In this document: one piece after another, positions 46,938 through 58,845 of the stretch
How positions within the stretch are numbered: the stretch's first letter is position 1
Layout: each line of letters opens with the position of its first letter
Assembly (NCBI RefSeq): GCF_001704415.2
Contig: NC_030820.1
Coordinates: forward strand, 39,848,036 to 39,912,035
Source of the DNA: Capra hircus
Lineage: Eukaryota > Chordata > Mammalia > Artiodactyla > Bovidae
Direction of reading: 5' to 3'
DNA length: 64,000 nt
Program-made: the position numbers and the translations under genes
The notes under the pieces: generated by a model
What the model was told of the DNA's origin: nothing
The model's database searches: none
What the model saw: only the letters and a program-made list of their open reading frames with translations

Positions 46938-48009
46938 GTTAATACTTTTTATTCTTTAAAATAAGTTTCAAATTGTACAAGTTAGTCATTTGAGAAAATA
47001 GTTAACATCCTTAACGATGATTAACATATTTGAAAAATGTAAATGTAAAGTGAGCTTTTGTGGTTGGTTGGATGAACTTTGATCTCAAACCTTTTGCATA
47101 GTGTTTTGTGTAGGCATTTCAGGTCCTTTCTTACATAAGGTTAGTAAACTCAGGGCCTAGAGGTAACCTAATTAAACATACCTACGCCAACATTTATCGA
47201 GGGAGCTTAGAAGCCTCTTGGAGAATTCTGGTTTTCTTTCTCTACACCATCCTTTAAACATACTGTGTGGTCATTTTTGTCAACTCAGCAAATATGTATT
47301 TGTCCACTTCTGTGGATTAGGCGGCAGCCCAGATCTATGGGGGAGAGAGAGAAATCCCATGTGGCCCCTCCTCTGGGGGGTGGCAGAGTGGGTGTCTGCA
47401 GTAGGAACATGGCAGAGGGCTTAGACCCTCCAGAAGGGGAGCCAGGCATCTGGAGAAGCAGGGAGGGCAGACCTGATGACTGAGGGAGCCGAGGGGCATG
47501 TGAAGGTAACCCTGAAAAGCCAGGCAGGATTTCAGCAGGCTCTGAGGGGGTGGGTGACGGACTTAGGGGTCAAAGAACAGGTTCAGAAAGTGCACACTTT
47601 CTCAGGAAACGGAGCCGTTGTCGCGGCTGAGGAGCAGACTACACCTGGGGACAGGGACCAGAAATTGTACAGGGTCTGGCCCAGCTCAGGAGAGGTGTTC
47701 ATGGGTTCAGCAGAGTTTGGGAAGCCGCAGAGCCCCTTGAGCCAGGCTGCAAGAGGGCCTCAGGGAATTTAGTCCCTGACTAAATCATGTCATAACTAAT
47801 CATTTTAGTTATGGTATGTCCTCCTGACTGGGAGGGGGACAGCCAAGGATGCACCCAGCCATGGTTCAGCGGGACAGTCGGGAGTGGACTGAGCACTTGC
47901 GCAGGTAGAGGGGGTCATGCTGGGCCAGAGTCATGGAGCCAGTTCCCAGGGAAGTGCAGTGGGTGGGGCTGGAGGGCGGAAACTCAGGTCCAGAGCGGCC
48001 CATCTGGCT

Positions 48010-48102
48010 AGTGGATCTTATCCCTAACCAGAGATCCAGCTCAGGCCCAAGGCAGTGAGAGCATGGAGTCCCAAACATTGGGCCACCAGGGAATTCCCTC
48101 CA
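48010..48102 (-). mobile_element. CHR-like SINE scrap, antisense
   Basis: GGATCTTATCCCTAACCAGAGATCC and GGAGTCCCAAACATTGGGCCACCAGGGAATTCCC resemble a degenerate reversed CHR element. Confidence 0.55.
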
Positions 48103-48459
48103 AGTATGTGTTTTCACCCTTACACATGCTTAACTCTCTATATAACATAGAGTTTTCTGGCTTTAATACTTCGTTATTTGGTTATGCACGAAGTTCATGA
48201 TTCCATAGGAGCCCTCTCTGGAAGCGGTCCTTGCCCCTCTGTCCCAAAGCCATAGCCTGTTTTGCAGCCCTGTCCAGAGCCTCTGTGTTGCCCTCCAGCC
48301 TTTCAGAGCACCTTCAGCCCTGCCCCAGACCCCCTCCCTCAGCCCTCTAATTAGAAAAGAGCAGAAGGACTTTAAGCATTTCACACATTCACACGTGGAG
48401 CAGCGCAGTGAAGCCAGCGACCCTTGTCTGCATGCGTGTTACCCTGCACTCTGCAGTTC

Positions 48460-48562
48460 CCCACCCCTTCGCCCGCCCCTCTCTCCTCTGCTCCTGCCCC
48501 TGCTCCTACCCTTGCTCTTCTCTCTCTGCTCGTCTCCTTTCTCCCCATTCTCCTTCTGGAGT
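48460..48562 (+). repeat. Polypyrimidine tract
   Basis: About 100 bases dominated by C and T (TCTCTCCTCTGCTCCTGCCCCTGCTCC and TTCTCTCTCTGCTCGTCTCC segments), with few purines. Low-complexity; it makes Leu/Pro/Ser-rich frames on the + strand and Arg/Glu/Gly-rich frames on the minus strand. Confidence 0.75.
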
Positions 48563-49419
48563 GGATTATTGCAGGTGGAGATACAGCCCCTGGGCGCCCC
48601 TCACAGATCCTGCCCTTTTCAAAGGTAACCTTGTGCACATCCTTCCTGAACACATTTTCATTTTACTGTGCTGCATGTGACTCAGTAACTAACCCTCCGT
48701 TTTGTCTTGTTTGTGGTATGGCATTGTCCGTGTAAATGCTCTTGAAGAAAGAACTGTGTTCTTTAGGAAGAACAGAACCATTGCTTTTTAGATTCTTTTT
48801 CGTATCTATTGATAAATGTAGATCCTAATAAGGATTCTGTTTTCAGGTTTTATTATCCATTGTATTTACTTCTGTTTTGTAACGACATTGTTCTCCATTC
48901 ATACTCACTGCAGATACACCATATCTCAGTCACATCAAGGGCAAAATAAGCATTGGTCTACCGTATTGCCATTTACCATGTCTTTTTTTTTAAGGTGGCG
49001 TTTATATTAGAAAACGTATTCCAAGTTCCAGACAACCAGTTCACCCATAATTTTTAAAATAATAACTCCATAATTAATAGGAAGAGGGGTGCCCAATTGA
49101 TAGCTCATTAGTCAAATAACCTTCTACCTGCCCTAGTAGGTATTTTGTTCCTTTTTAAATCACCATCTAGTGACAACCATAAAAATTACCAATAAATAAA
49201 TGACAAAACCCATCCTTATAAATAGAAGCAAGCAGGCAGTTTCTAAATAGGTTGTGACTGAAAAAAAGCACAGCTCTAAAGACTCACACAGCCCTAAAGA
49301 CTCGCCCACCCAAGTGACGTGGGCAGGACAAGCCTGGCAGATGTGAGGACAGAATGCTTTCCTGGGCTCTAGGACCATTAGAGTTACAAATCAGCACAGT
49401 CAAGTGTCTTTGACTTGTT

Positions 49420-49830
49420 GTCCTTTATTGACCGTATATATATTTAGTAAATAATCCAGTTAAATATTTCTCTGTAGATAAAAAATTTTAAAGTAAGAGG
49501 TTTTCAAAATTTAAGAAACCTCTAGTAGAAATCACTTGATTAAGAGTCTAATGAAGCTGAGAAATATTTACTTTGATCTCTTGGGTAAATGGCTAATTAA
49601 ACAGCCACATGTAAATGATGTTTACCTGTGGGTCCCTCGCCGTCAGCTGGAGTCAATCCCGTCTCCTGAGTAAATACATCATTAAAGCTGCCAAAACTCG
49701 GATTATGTCCCTCCGAGACCAGATAAGATCCACAGCACCCGCATAACCTATTAGGCAATTACATAATTGAGCTGCATGCTTTTAAATCAGGAAAATCTGT
49801 AATTACTCTATGTGAAAAAAAAAAAAAATG
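49420..49830 (+). promoter_or_regulatory. Candidate conserved non-coding element
   Basis: A repeat-free A/T-rich block with many ATTA-type homeodomain cores (GCTAATTAAAC, GGCAATTACATAATTGAG, CTGTAATTAC, CATTAAAG), a GATAAG word and an octamer-like ATGTAAAT. The region has no coding potential. Composition and motif clustering resemble intronic developmental enhancers, but conservation cannot be tested here. Confidence 0.3.
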
Positions 49831-50696
49831 AGCTGGGTGCTTCATTAAAATACCAAGTGCCTTAATACTGCTTTTCTCCTAAGTGGTGCCTGCTTCCACC
49901 CAGGGAAGCGTCCACAGGCAAAGCAGCCCAGCCCACCGGTGTCATTCACAGAGCAGGTGGAATCAGCCTCGGGAGTCCCTGCCCCCTCCCTAAATGGTGA
50001 CCTGGGATGCCATCCTCCTCTCTTGACTACTCGTTCACTGGCTTGTGTGAATACTTGCCCTTTCTTCTCATTGCTACTTTGATACCGTCTTCTTCCTCTC
50101 CTATAACCCACATACAGCTTCACTGATGACACTTGTACCTCCGTTTGGACACTGAACGATTACTTCTGGTGTGCAAGGTTCTTGAGGAAGGGTCAGTTAA
50201 ATCTGTGTATGAGGGGAACAGCCATGCTGTCAACATCCCTGGTTTTTCATTCTCTTGCTTTTCTGTATCTGCATTAATAACACTGATTTCCATATGAAGG
50301 TTTTTTATCTTATTAAGTTTTTTCACATTCATTTTATCTCTGTACCACCCATTGCAGAAACTGTATTCTTGTAGAGCTAACATATATTTTCTTTTTCTAA
50401 AAAACATAGCAGGAAAAAAACAAACTTGAAATATTAAGGTAAACAGAAAGAAGACAAGACAACTGCCTGTTACCCAGATCTCTTATAGAACTTTGTTGAC
50501 ACTGAGATGTGTGGTCTTTAATATATTGACAAACATGGGTTGTGCTGTGTGTGTGGATGGCCTCCGTGATCTGCCCCCCACACCATGTCACAGAGGAAAC
50601 CTCCTTTCACACCATCACATGCTCTCCACCCTTTCTGATAATTGCGCACCACTGTCTCTTTAACCAGGCTCCTGGTGTTGAACATTTTAAGTTGTT

Positions 50697-52203
50697 TTTA
50701 ATTTCTTCTGTGAACAAAGCTAGTGGAGGTGATGGAATTCCAGTGAGAGCTCATTTTCATAATCCTGAAAGATGATGCTGTTCTGAGAAGTGACTGCACT
50801 CAAGTATGACTAGACAAATTTGGAAAACTCAGCAGTAGCCACAGGACTGGAAAAGGTCAGTTTTCATCCCAATCCCAAAGAAAGGCAGTGCCAAAGAATG
50901 CTCAAACTACCACACAATTGCACTCATCTCACACGCTAGCACAGTAATGCTCAAAATTCTCCAAACCAGGCTTCAACAGTACTTAAACCATGAGCTTCCA
51001 GGTGTTCAAGCTGGATTTAGAAAAGGCAGAGGAATCAGAGATCCAATTACTAACATCCGTCAGATCATTGAAAAAGCAAGAGAGTTCCAGAAAAACATCT
51101 ATTTCTGCTTTATTGACTATGTCAAAGCCTTTGTGTGAATCACAACAAACTGTGGGAAATTCTTCAAGAGATTGGTATACTAGACCACTTTACCTGCCTC
51201 CTGAGAAAGCTGTATGCAGGTCAAGAAGCAACAATTAGAACTGGACATGGAACAACAGACTGGTTCCAAACTGGGAAAGGAGTCTATCAAGGCTGTATAT
51301 TGTCACCCTGCTTATTTAACTTATATGCAGAGTACATCATGAGAAATGCTGGACTAGATAAAGCACAAGCTGGCATCAAGATTGCCAGGAGAAATATCAA
51401 TAACCTCAGAAATGCAGATGACACCACCTATATGGCAGAAAGCAAAGAGAAACTAAAGAGCTCATCACTCTTTAGTGATCTTTCATCAATTTGTTGATGA
51501 AAGTGAAAGAGGAGAGTAGATAAGTTGGCTTAAAACTCAACATTCAGAAAACTAAGATCATGGCATCTGGTCCTATCTCTTCATAGCAAATAGATGGGGA
51601 AACAGTGGACACAGTGACAAACTTTATTTTGGGGGGCTCCAAAATCACTGCAGATGGTGACTGCAGCCATGAAATTAAAAGACACTTGCTCCTTGAAAGA
51701 AAAGCTGTGACCAACCGAGACAGCATATTAAAAAGCAGACACATTACTTTGCCAACACAGGTCCATCTAGTCAAGCTATGGTTTTTCCCGTAGTCATGTA
51801 TGGATGTGAGAGTTTGACCAAGAAAGCTCAGTGCCAAAGAATTGATGCTTTTGAACTGGGGTATTGGAGAAGACTCTTGAGAGTCCCTTGGACTGCAAGG
51901 AGATCCAGGTCCATCCTAAGGGAAATCAGTCCTGAATGTTCATTGGAAGGACTGATGCTGAAGCTGAAACTCCAATACTTTGCTTACCTGATGCAAAGAA
52001 CTGACTCCTTAGAAAAGACCCTGATGCTGGGAAAGATTGATGGTGGGAGGAGATGGGGATGACATGGTTGGATGGCATCACTGACTCAATGGACATGAGT
52101 TTGAGTAAACTCTGGGAGTTGGTGATGGACAGGGAGGCCTGGCGTGCCCTGTCCATGAGGTCACAAAGAGTTGGACACAACTGAGCGACTGAACTAAACT
52201 GAC
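50697..52203 (+). mobile_element. BovB LINE fragment, 1.5 kb, reverse transcriptase to 3' end
   Basis: The longest BovB piece in the window, in sense with KIZ. It shows the reverse transcriptase region: NKASGGDGIPV at the start, then QAGFRKGRGIRDPI, FCFIDYVKAF, QGCILSPCLFNLYAEYIMRN, and the catalytic motif region NLRNADDTTYMAES at 51402-51443. The C-terminal part then runs to the 3' tail. It is dead: a stop follows VKAFV at 51136, frameshifts lie after 51480, and the tyrosine of the YADD-type motif is replaced by Asn (51411-51413). Confidence 0.95.
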
Positions 52204-52972
52204 CTTTATATTACAGCTGAGATCAAACTCTTTCCCCTCCCTATTTGTTAGCCTTTTGTATTTCTTCTTTTATAATTTGCCAGTTCACATTCTTTGTTCA
52301 TTTTTCTATCAGGTTAGTCATATTTTTTCTTACTGACTTTTGAGAACTCCCTATATAAATTTTTGCTGTTTGCTATAATAGTTTGAGCAGTTTCATTTTC
52401 ATCTTTCACTTTTCTTAATGGTGTTTGGATACAAGCCTCTTCCATTAATATCTTCATTTGTTGATTTCTGCATTTGAATATCACAATTGCTGAGTTTGGA
52501 GATATAAATTTAGAGTTAGCCTAGGCAACTCTTAGGGTTTTAGACTTAGAAAGATCTGCATTTAAACTGAACTTTGAGAAAATCCTAGAGAAATTGAGGC
52601 AATTAACTCTAGGTGTCCTGCTGAATGTAATTCATAGGATGGTTTATGTTCCATGAGATCTGAAATATGGAGATGTCTTCCTCACTCATCCTGCAGATAG
52701 TGTATACTTTGGTATTGAATTTCTAAGTGCTTTCTCCTGGCTCCTGGGAAGGTTAGAACAGTGAGGAGCTAGTTTGTTGGTATTGACTTAGGCTGCAGAG
52801 TGCTGAAAACCATGAAATAGTCTCCAGCCCCCCACCCCACCCCTCCTCACTGTCCCAGACTGGCTCCAAATGTATGAGAGGAGAAAAAGCCTTTATTGCT
52901 TAATGGATCAGATGGAACCCAAGCACGGGCCATTGATAAGCACCATCAAAAGGTCCATCTTTGGTGAATTTT

Positions 52973-53425
52973 TCAGATAGAAGGTCCCGCTTTGCAGAGC
53001 CCTTCAGTCCCAGGTGGCACATGCATGGCAGCTTGCTCAGTCTCGTCTGGGCTTTGGTTCCTTTGTGGGTGTGGGTGCATGTTGTCAGCGTCACTCTGCA
53101 AACTCCTTCCATCTGGGGCCTTCTTAGAAATGCACCCTTTCAAAGATCTGCAAACATCTTGAGTAGGTATCACAGGTGTTCTTCCTGATTCTGTATAAGT
53201 TGGTTTTGACTGATCTTTGAATGGACCTTCTGACCCATCCTTAGCTGAGGCTGACTTTTGTTTCTGTCCCAACTTGTCGTGATTCCATTCCTGTGAGGGA
53301 CTTATCTTGTGAATTCCTCTGCAGATGACCCACTTGGCAGATCTGCCCTCTCTGTTGGCCTCATGGTCCAGCAGAGTCAGATCAACCATTCTCATGCTGT
53401 GATTTGACCATCCATCAAAACCCAT
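52973..53425 (-). other. Unidentified antisense open reading frame, 150 codons (possible retrocopy)
   Basis: Minus-strand ATG at 53425, stop at about 52973. The peptide begins MGFDGWSNHSMRMVDLTLLD, is hydrophilic, rich in Ser, Lys and Gln, and ends in TEGLCKAGPSI. It has no membrane segment or signal peptide. On the same strand, AATAAA lies about 80 bases past the stop (+ strand 52891-52896). The composition looks more like real coding sequence than chance, and the lack of introns suggests a fragment of a processed retrocopy, but I cannot name a parent gene. An overlapping minus-strand frame (53112-52900) continues past it with KRDLLSEKFTKDGPFDGAYQ, as would result from a frameshift in a decaying copy. 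Confidence 0.3.
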
Positions 53426-53997
53426 ATAGATATAAAGTAGTTATCTCTGAAGAGTTACCTCTAGAATTATCTTTAAATGTTCCTATCAAAAAGCTAAGAG
53501 AAATCCCAGAGATACGAGTATTAAGTAGTAACTAAAATGGGATAAAATATACAAAATAAATGAAACCTGTAGAGTGCCCAACACTTAACATGGTAAAAAT
53601 TTTTAAAAGGGCTCCAGGTAGAGATGATGGCATTGGTGGTCCTCTCACCAAGCTTACAAGGGGTTGTTAGAAAGATGTTTGTAGCTATAATACTTTAGTC
53701 TGTGTTCTTTTGAAGCCCAGGTGGAACCCAGTTGAAGCAAAAGAAGTTCTTGTAGGAAAGGGACGTGTAAAACAGATAGCTTATGTGTCATCACCAGGGA
53801 CTAGTGAGAAGTTAAGTTGTCTGAGTCACTGACCATCCAGGACAGTCTCCTCTGTTTGCACATTGCACAGTAGAAAGTGTAGGAACCCTCAACAGGCTTC
53901 TAACAACTTTATTCTTAAACCATGGGTTCAGACAGTGGCTATTGTGAAGTCACGCTAAGAAATTATCACTTATAGCTATTGTATGAGATAATACAAA

Positions 53998-54214
53998 GGT
54001 GCTCTAGGTGAAGTCGCTCAGTCGTGTCCGACTCTTTACGACCCCATGGACTGTAACCTACCAGGCTGCTCTGTCCATGGGATCTTCCAGTCAAGAGTAC
54101 TGGAGTGGGTTGCCATTTCCTTCTCCAGGGGATCTTCCCAACCCAGGGATTGAACCCAGGTCTCCTGCATTGTAGGCAGATGCTTTACCGTCTGAGCCAC
54201 CAGGTAAGTCTCAT
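53998..54214 (-). mobile_element. Bov-tA SINE, antisense
   Basis: Bov-A body (GTCGCTCAGTCGTGTCCGAC) and tRNA-like end (GGGATTGAACCCAGGTCTCC, CGTCTGAGCCACCAGG). Perfect 11-bp target-site duplication GATAATACAAA at 53987-53997 and 54215-54225. Little diverged, so relatively young. Confidence 0.95.
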
Positions 54215-55652
54215 GATAATACAAATAAGAAATACATATTTGAGGCCCTGTCAGAATGTTTGGATTATTTTAAATATCAGGAAAAGGAAATTAGAGCTTT
54301 AACTACAGAGACTAGGCCAATTCTTTTCGTTCATCTTCTGAAATGCTTTCCATATAGCTAGGGTTATTGCATGCACAGAGGAGGCTCCTGCTCTCTACAG
54401 GAACAGATTCAATTAGATCAGGATGGGTGAAGATCTCAAAATGAGGGGAAAGCCAAAGGCAAGCACCTTGCTGGGATGTCCAGGCCAATAACAGTGGCCT
54501 TGGCCAAACTCACCAGGCAGTCGTTGAGGTTCCGCCTCAGTGATTCTCCCTGTCAAAGCTTCATATCCTTTCACGATGACAAGCAAAGAGTAGAATCTTC
54601 CCCTGTGTTCACCTGACACTAACATTGTTACCACTTGGCGATTGGATAGAAGATGGCCGGAGAGACTGTGCCCAGCTCCCCCTTGACGTCCACTTGCAGG
54701 GCCTCAGGTCCATTCCCCACACAGTAGGTTTACTCCTGCCATCATGTCCCAGGGAGAGGTCAGCACTGCTAAGCAGTCTTCCACTCCAAACGGAGGAGAG
54801 AGAGACACATGCCTTGGCAGCCAGACGGTGACATTGTGTTGGTTGTTCAGCTCTGGTCACCAGTGTATTTTTAATTCTTGAGGGAAGAATGCTGACCCAG
54901 ACGTGAAGTGTCACAGGTGTTAACCTATCCTATAAATTGCCACATTTTCTCTACGTCTCACATTGGCTGTGATCAGATCTCTACCCACCTCCCTGCCCGG
55001 GACACTTGGGGTGACACAGGTAAGCCCATTCCGTGCCTGGAGGAAGCAGACAGGCTGTGTGGCCGCTGAGTTTCCTGAGCTCCTTGGCCGACTTGGTGGC
55101 AAAGTGCAGTGTCCATATCCTTGACTGAAGGTTACGGTTTCCAGAGAGGTCAGGTCTCTCTTTGCTTCAGTGTACCCTCCTCAGCCCCCAAGTCCTTCCA
55201 CAATCCTCCTTTTGGGGAAAGTTTGGGGGTCATTTGAAGAATGAGAATACTGTAAGGTCACATTTTTCCAAATCTCCTCAATCCAAACCAGCTCTGTCTC
55301 ATGTGCCTGAAAAACAGAATTCAGGCCATGAAAGAATGGATCTGGGATGTACCACCTGGGTTTAACAGAGTTAGTCACGACTCACACACATCCTTCCCAA
55401 GTAAAAAGACACCACACTACAGTCCACAGAAAACATCTCCTTGTGAGTGTAAATTATCGTGAAGAATTAAATTATGCTGGAAAATAGCCTAGTGTTACTT
55501 TATCTTGAAGACATTTTCATGTAGGTTAAATGTCAGGCGACAAATCTCAAGTAAAGCTTGGTGTACAATAATATCTGAAGGCTGATCTCTGAGACCAAGG
55601 GGAGTGTGACCATAGTTTGTTAATTTTTTGTGCTTTCTTTTAAACCCTATAG

Positions 55653-55818
55653 CCAACCGCGTTATTGAACAAAGATCTCGCAGAAGAGCATGACAACAGG
55701 TCGGCTGTTCACAGCAGCAAGTCATCTTGCAGTTTGCCATCTACTCCTAGTGACGAAAGTGGAATAAGGAATGAAAAACCCATTCTATGGCCCAAAGGCG
55801 TTACTACGACGGAACAAG
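55653..55818 (+). CDS. KIZ: KIZ exon 8 (coding, 166 nt)
   Basis: Encodes 55 residues and the first base of the next codon: PTALLNKDLAEEHDNRSAVH, then SSKSSCSLPSTPSDESGIRN, then EKPILWPKGVTTTEQ. It aligns to human KIZ ATALLRKALTEE, SAIHSSESSCSLPS and SGIKEAKPAVW. Acceptor TTTAAACCCTATAG, donor CAAG/GTAGCT. Ser-rich and probably disordered, with SSCSLPSTP offering kinase sites. Phase 0-1. The exon is free of repeats and the match with human is continuous, so the call is firm. Confidence 0.95.
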
Positions 55819-56686
55819 GTAGCTATTGTTAAGGGTTTGTCCACAGCAGAACTGCATTCAGAATCAGTGTGCCCCCCTCTTTCTCAAAGTGTGCCCATAA
55901 AATAAAGCTGCTAAGCAATGCCTGTGACTCAGTATGCGTGAGACATTACTCGTTTTATACCACCTTCCACTTCAGGAAAACACCTGAAGTCTGAGAAGAA
56001 TGGGAAACATAATTGTAGGTCTTCAGTTCTGCTGAATTTCCAATGAAATTAGTTTTTATAAAGCTATGAATTATTAACAGAATTAACAGCTGACAGTAGG
56101 TACTTTTTTGATCATCCCGCAAAGATGGAGATGATTCCATTAAAATGAATTCCATGAAGTATGGTGAAGTTTTTTATATCACTTAATAGAATTTACTCAT
56201 AATTAATATTCTTTTAAATTATAATACAGCCTTATAAAAATCTAAACAAATGATTAAGAATCAATGAATTTATGACCCCCTCAAATTTTATTACCAATTT
56301 TTAGTCTCTAGAAATGGTGATTATTTTAGTGTCACTGGTAAGATGTGCCAGGAAACCACTGTCAGCTGTCTGGGACGTGAGCTGCCCGGGATGAGGTCAG
56401 AAGTCCATGTGCTAGACCTGAGGCCCACATATGTTAAGCAAGCCCCACCCAAATATGATCGATGTCATAGGCCAAACTATTTTTATGAAAGCAGAGTAGA
56501 GACGCCTTAGTGTTTGAATAGGCTTTCTTCTAGGTACAGTGTATTTCAGACAAGAAACAAACTAACCAAAAAGAGAAGGTAAGGAGCAGTGCAGTTAAAA
56601 GGAATGGCAGCTAAAAAACCAAACAAAGGCCAGTCCATCAGTATAACCTTGAAATACATTGTTATTATCACTTGTTCCATTTTTAG
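55819..56686 (+). other. KIZ: KIZ intron 8
   Basis: 868 bases, A/T-rich, without a young repeat or other gene. It ends in TTGTTCCATTTTTAG. Confidence 0.85.
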
Positions 56687-56749
56687 AAGACAAGAGCAGA
56701 GAAGAGAGCACAGAAGAAAGCGTGGCGGCAGCGAGGATGCCCATCACAG
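56687..56749 (+). CDS. KIZ: KIZ exon 9 (coding, 63 nt)
   Basis: Completes a Glu codon and encodes DKSREESTEESVAAARMPIT plus the first base of the next codon. Human KIZ has DKSKKENVAADIPIT at this place, so the exon aligns by DKS at the start and PIT at the end, with an extra acidic repeat (EEST/EES) between. Acceptor TTCCATTTTTAG, donor CAG/GTAAGT. Symmetric, phase 1-1, so it can be skipped in frame. The human sequence continues with ETEAYQLLKK, which is not found downstream in this window, so the next exon lies beyond 64000. Confidence 0.9.
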
Positions 56750-58149
56750 GTAAGTTCACGGCTGCCTGAGGACCTGGGATTCTACTTTGTTCTGTAACCA
56801 GAACAGTTTAGGTTAGTGTTTGTGGACTCCGCCAAGAGCAGGCAGATTCAGTGACCATGTGCTGGAGCAGGAGCTCCAACCTGAGAGTGTGGTGAGCTTA
56901 GGTTAACACAAACGGAGGTGGAAAATACTCAGGTCTGCTGAGTCCTTCAGAATTGTTGCACATTTATACTTGTGAGTGTCCCACCCCCATGAGCCTTTCA
57001 GTGCCTGCCTCTGTGTAAAGGCCAGTCCCCCTGGGGACACCAGTCATTATATGGCCAACTACAGATGTGTCTGATTTCCTCTATTCTTTCCTGTAATAAT
57101 TGACTATATCATTATTTTTTTTAAAAAAGCAGGAAAAAAAGTGCCAGACAGGAAGCTGCTTGTGTCTCAGTTACAAAGCCCATCTGATCAATTACAAATT
57201 TTAGCAGTAAGGTTTCGTTAAGATCTGTTAAGGTTTCTGCACATGTATTCGGCTTATTTAGATGAAATCTGAATGTTATTACTTTTTTTAGTTTTAGAAT
57301 ATCAACAGCAGCAATTAGTATTCTGATCAGAATTCTGTTTGTCATACATCTAAATTTACTAGTACCTTATTTTGTAAAGTGGTGTGCTACTTCATTATAA
57401 ATTCAAAGGTCTGACTTTAAATATTTATACAAGTAAATACACCATTGCACCGAGGTACTGAGGCATGCATCTGCATATGAGTTAGTTTTGTTGTTTATCA
57501 GCAAAGAGAACAGTTTTTTTTATGGCAGTACGATTCATGGCCTGATGATGAATTCTGAACCCATGTGTCTGCAATGAACTCCGATTTTGAAAAAGGAGTT
57601 TATAGTGGAGCAATTATTGTATATGTTCTGCATCAGATAATATTTCACTCCAAAATACAGAGGTTTTCTTTTCCTTGAAATGTTTTCCCAGTGATATGTT
57701 TATTGGATATTTATTCTTCATTTTAAGAAAACTCTGATAGAGTTCCCTGTTTGTTTTTTTATTAGTAGAATTAATAAAAGTGTAGATGTTCCCAAACTGC
57801 AGACATCCAGAAGGTCAGTATCTGCCTTTGAGTGCAGGATATCTAACAACCTCTGAATTTGCTTCAGTTCGAATCGCAAGTTCCTGTTGGGGAACCAGGA
57901 AGTCCCCTTGTCTCCTGTCGATCCCTGTCTGCTCAGTACTCTTTGCAGACGCCCCTTGTGGTGAGTCGGTATCCCCACATTAGGTGGCGGGATCACAGGT
58001 GTGATTTCCCCAGAGGACTCTTTAACTGAGGGCGAGCTGGCACGCAGCATACCGTGTCAGGTGCGCAGCGTGATGAGTCACTGTGCATAGACACTGCAGG
58101 ATGTTGGGCAGAGTCAGCCTCACTAGTGTCCTTCACCACATGCAGTTAC

Positions 58150-58350
58150 AGGTTTTCTTTCTTTTACTAGAACTTTTAAGGTTTCCTCTCTCAGCAGTGT
58201 TTAGGTACACAGTCCTGAGGGGTTAACTATAGTCACCTCACTGTGCATTCAGTCCCCGGGACTTACTGATTTTATAACCAGAAGTCTGCGCCCTTTCACC
58301 CCATCACCCGTGTCACTCACCCCCACCCCTGGAACTTCCAGTGTGTCCTC
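58150..58350 (-). mobile_element. L1 3' end fragment, antisense
   Basis: GTTTAGGTACACAGTCCTGAGGGGTTAACTATAGTCACC and TTTTATAACCAGAAGTCTGCGCCCTTTCACC are reversed L1 3' UTR words, diverged. Confidence 0.65.
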
Positions 58351-58845
58351 TGTATATCTCAGAATTTCCTAATAAGAGAGGAGATAGTTAAGTATCAGTG
58401 TTTCAAATCTTTCGTCTCTTCACACAAGAAGAGGTGTGATATGCCTCAAAGTAGGTTATTTGCCATGAAGGTTTTTTTTTAATTAAATTATAATTCCAAC
58501 AATCTGTCATTGATCTGTCAGTAGTTGGCAGCTAAAAAAAAAAAAAAGTGCTTTGTGCCTATTATAGGCCAAAGAAGTAGATATAAAATAACCTGGAAAA
58601 TGTGAAAAAGCTGTCTGAAGCATCTTCTTAGTGGGGACCTTTTGGTTCTGCCCCAGCAACCACACCCCCCTCCTCGGCACCTCCCCTCACGTGCCTGCCG
58701 GAGGCCTTGGGCGCCTCAGCTCTGCTCTGCTGTGGTTGTATCTATCGTTACAGCTACTTTGATCTCTGAGTTCTTGATCTTGATCTCTTCATTAATGTTT
58801 GTGTCTTGCATGATGATTTGGAGATTTGGCGTTTGGTAAAGTAAG

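Larger units (their letters stand above)
46938..55652 (+). other. KIZ: KIZ intron 7
   Basis: 8.7 kb. 46940-48010 is single-copy-looking and GC-richer after 47300, with no product recognised. Then come a CHR-like scrap (48010-48102), a pyrimidine tract (48460-48560), an A/T-rich block with homeodomain-type motifs (49420-49830), a BovB fragment (50697-52203), an unidentified antisense frame (52973-53425) and a Bov-tA (53998-54214). 54300-55640 holds no assignable feature. The intron ends in TTTTAAACCCTATAG. Confidence 0.75.

Noticed and set aside
48395..48735. Leu/Pro/Ser-rich frames over the pyrimidine tract
   Set aside because: They arise from low-complexity C/T sequence and are open in all three frames.
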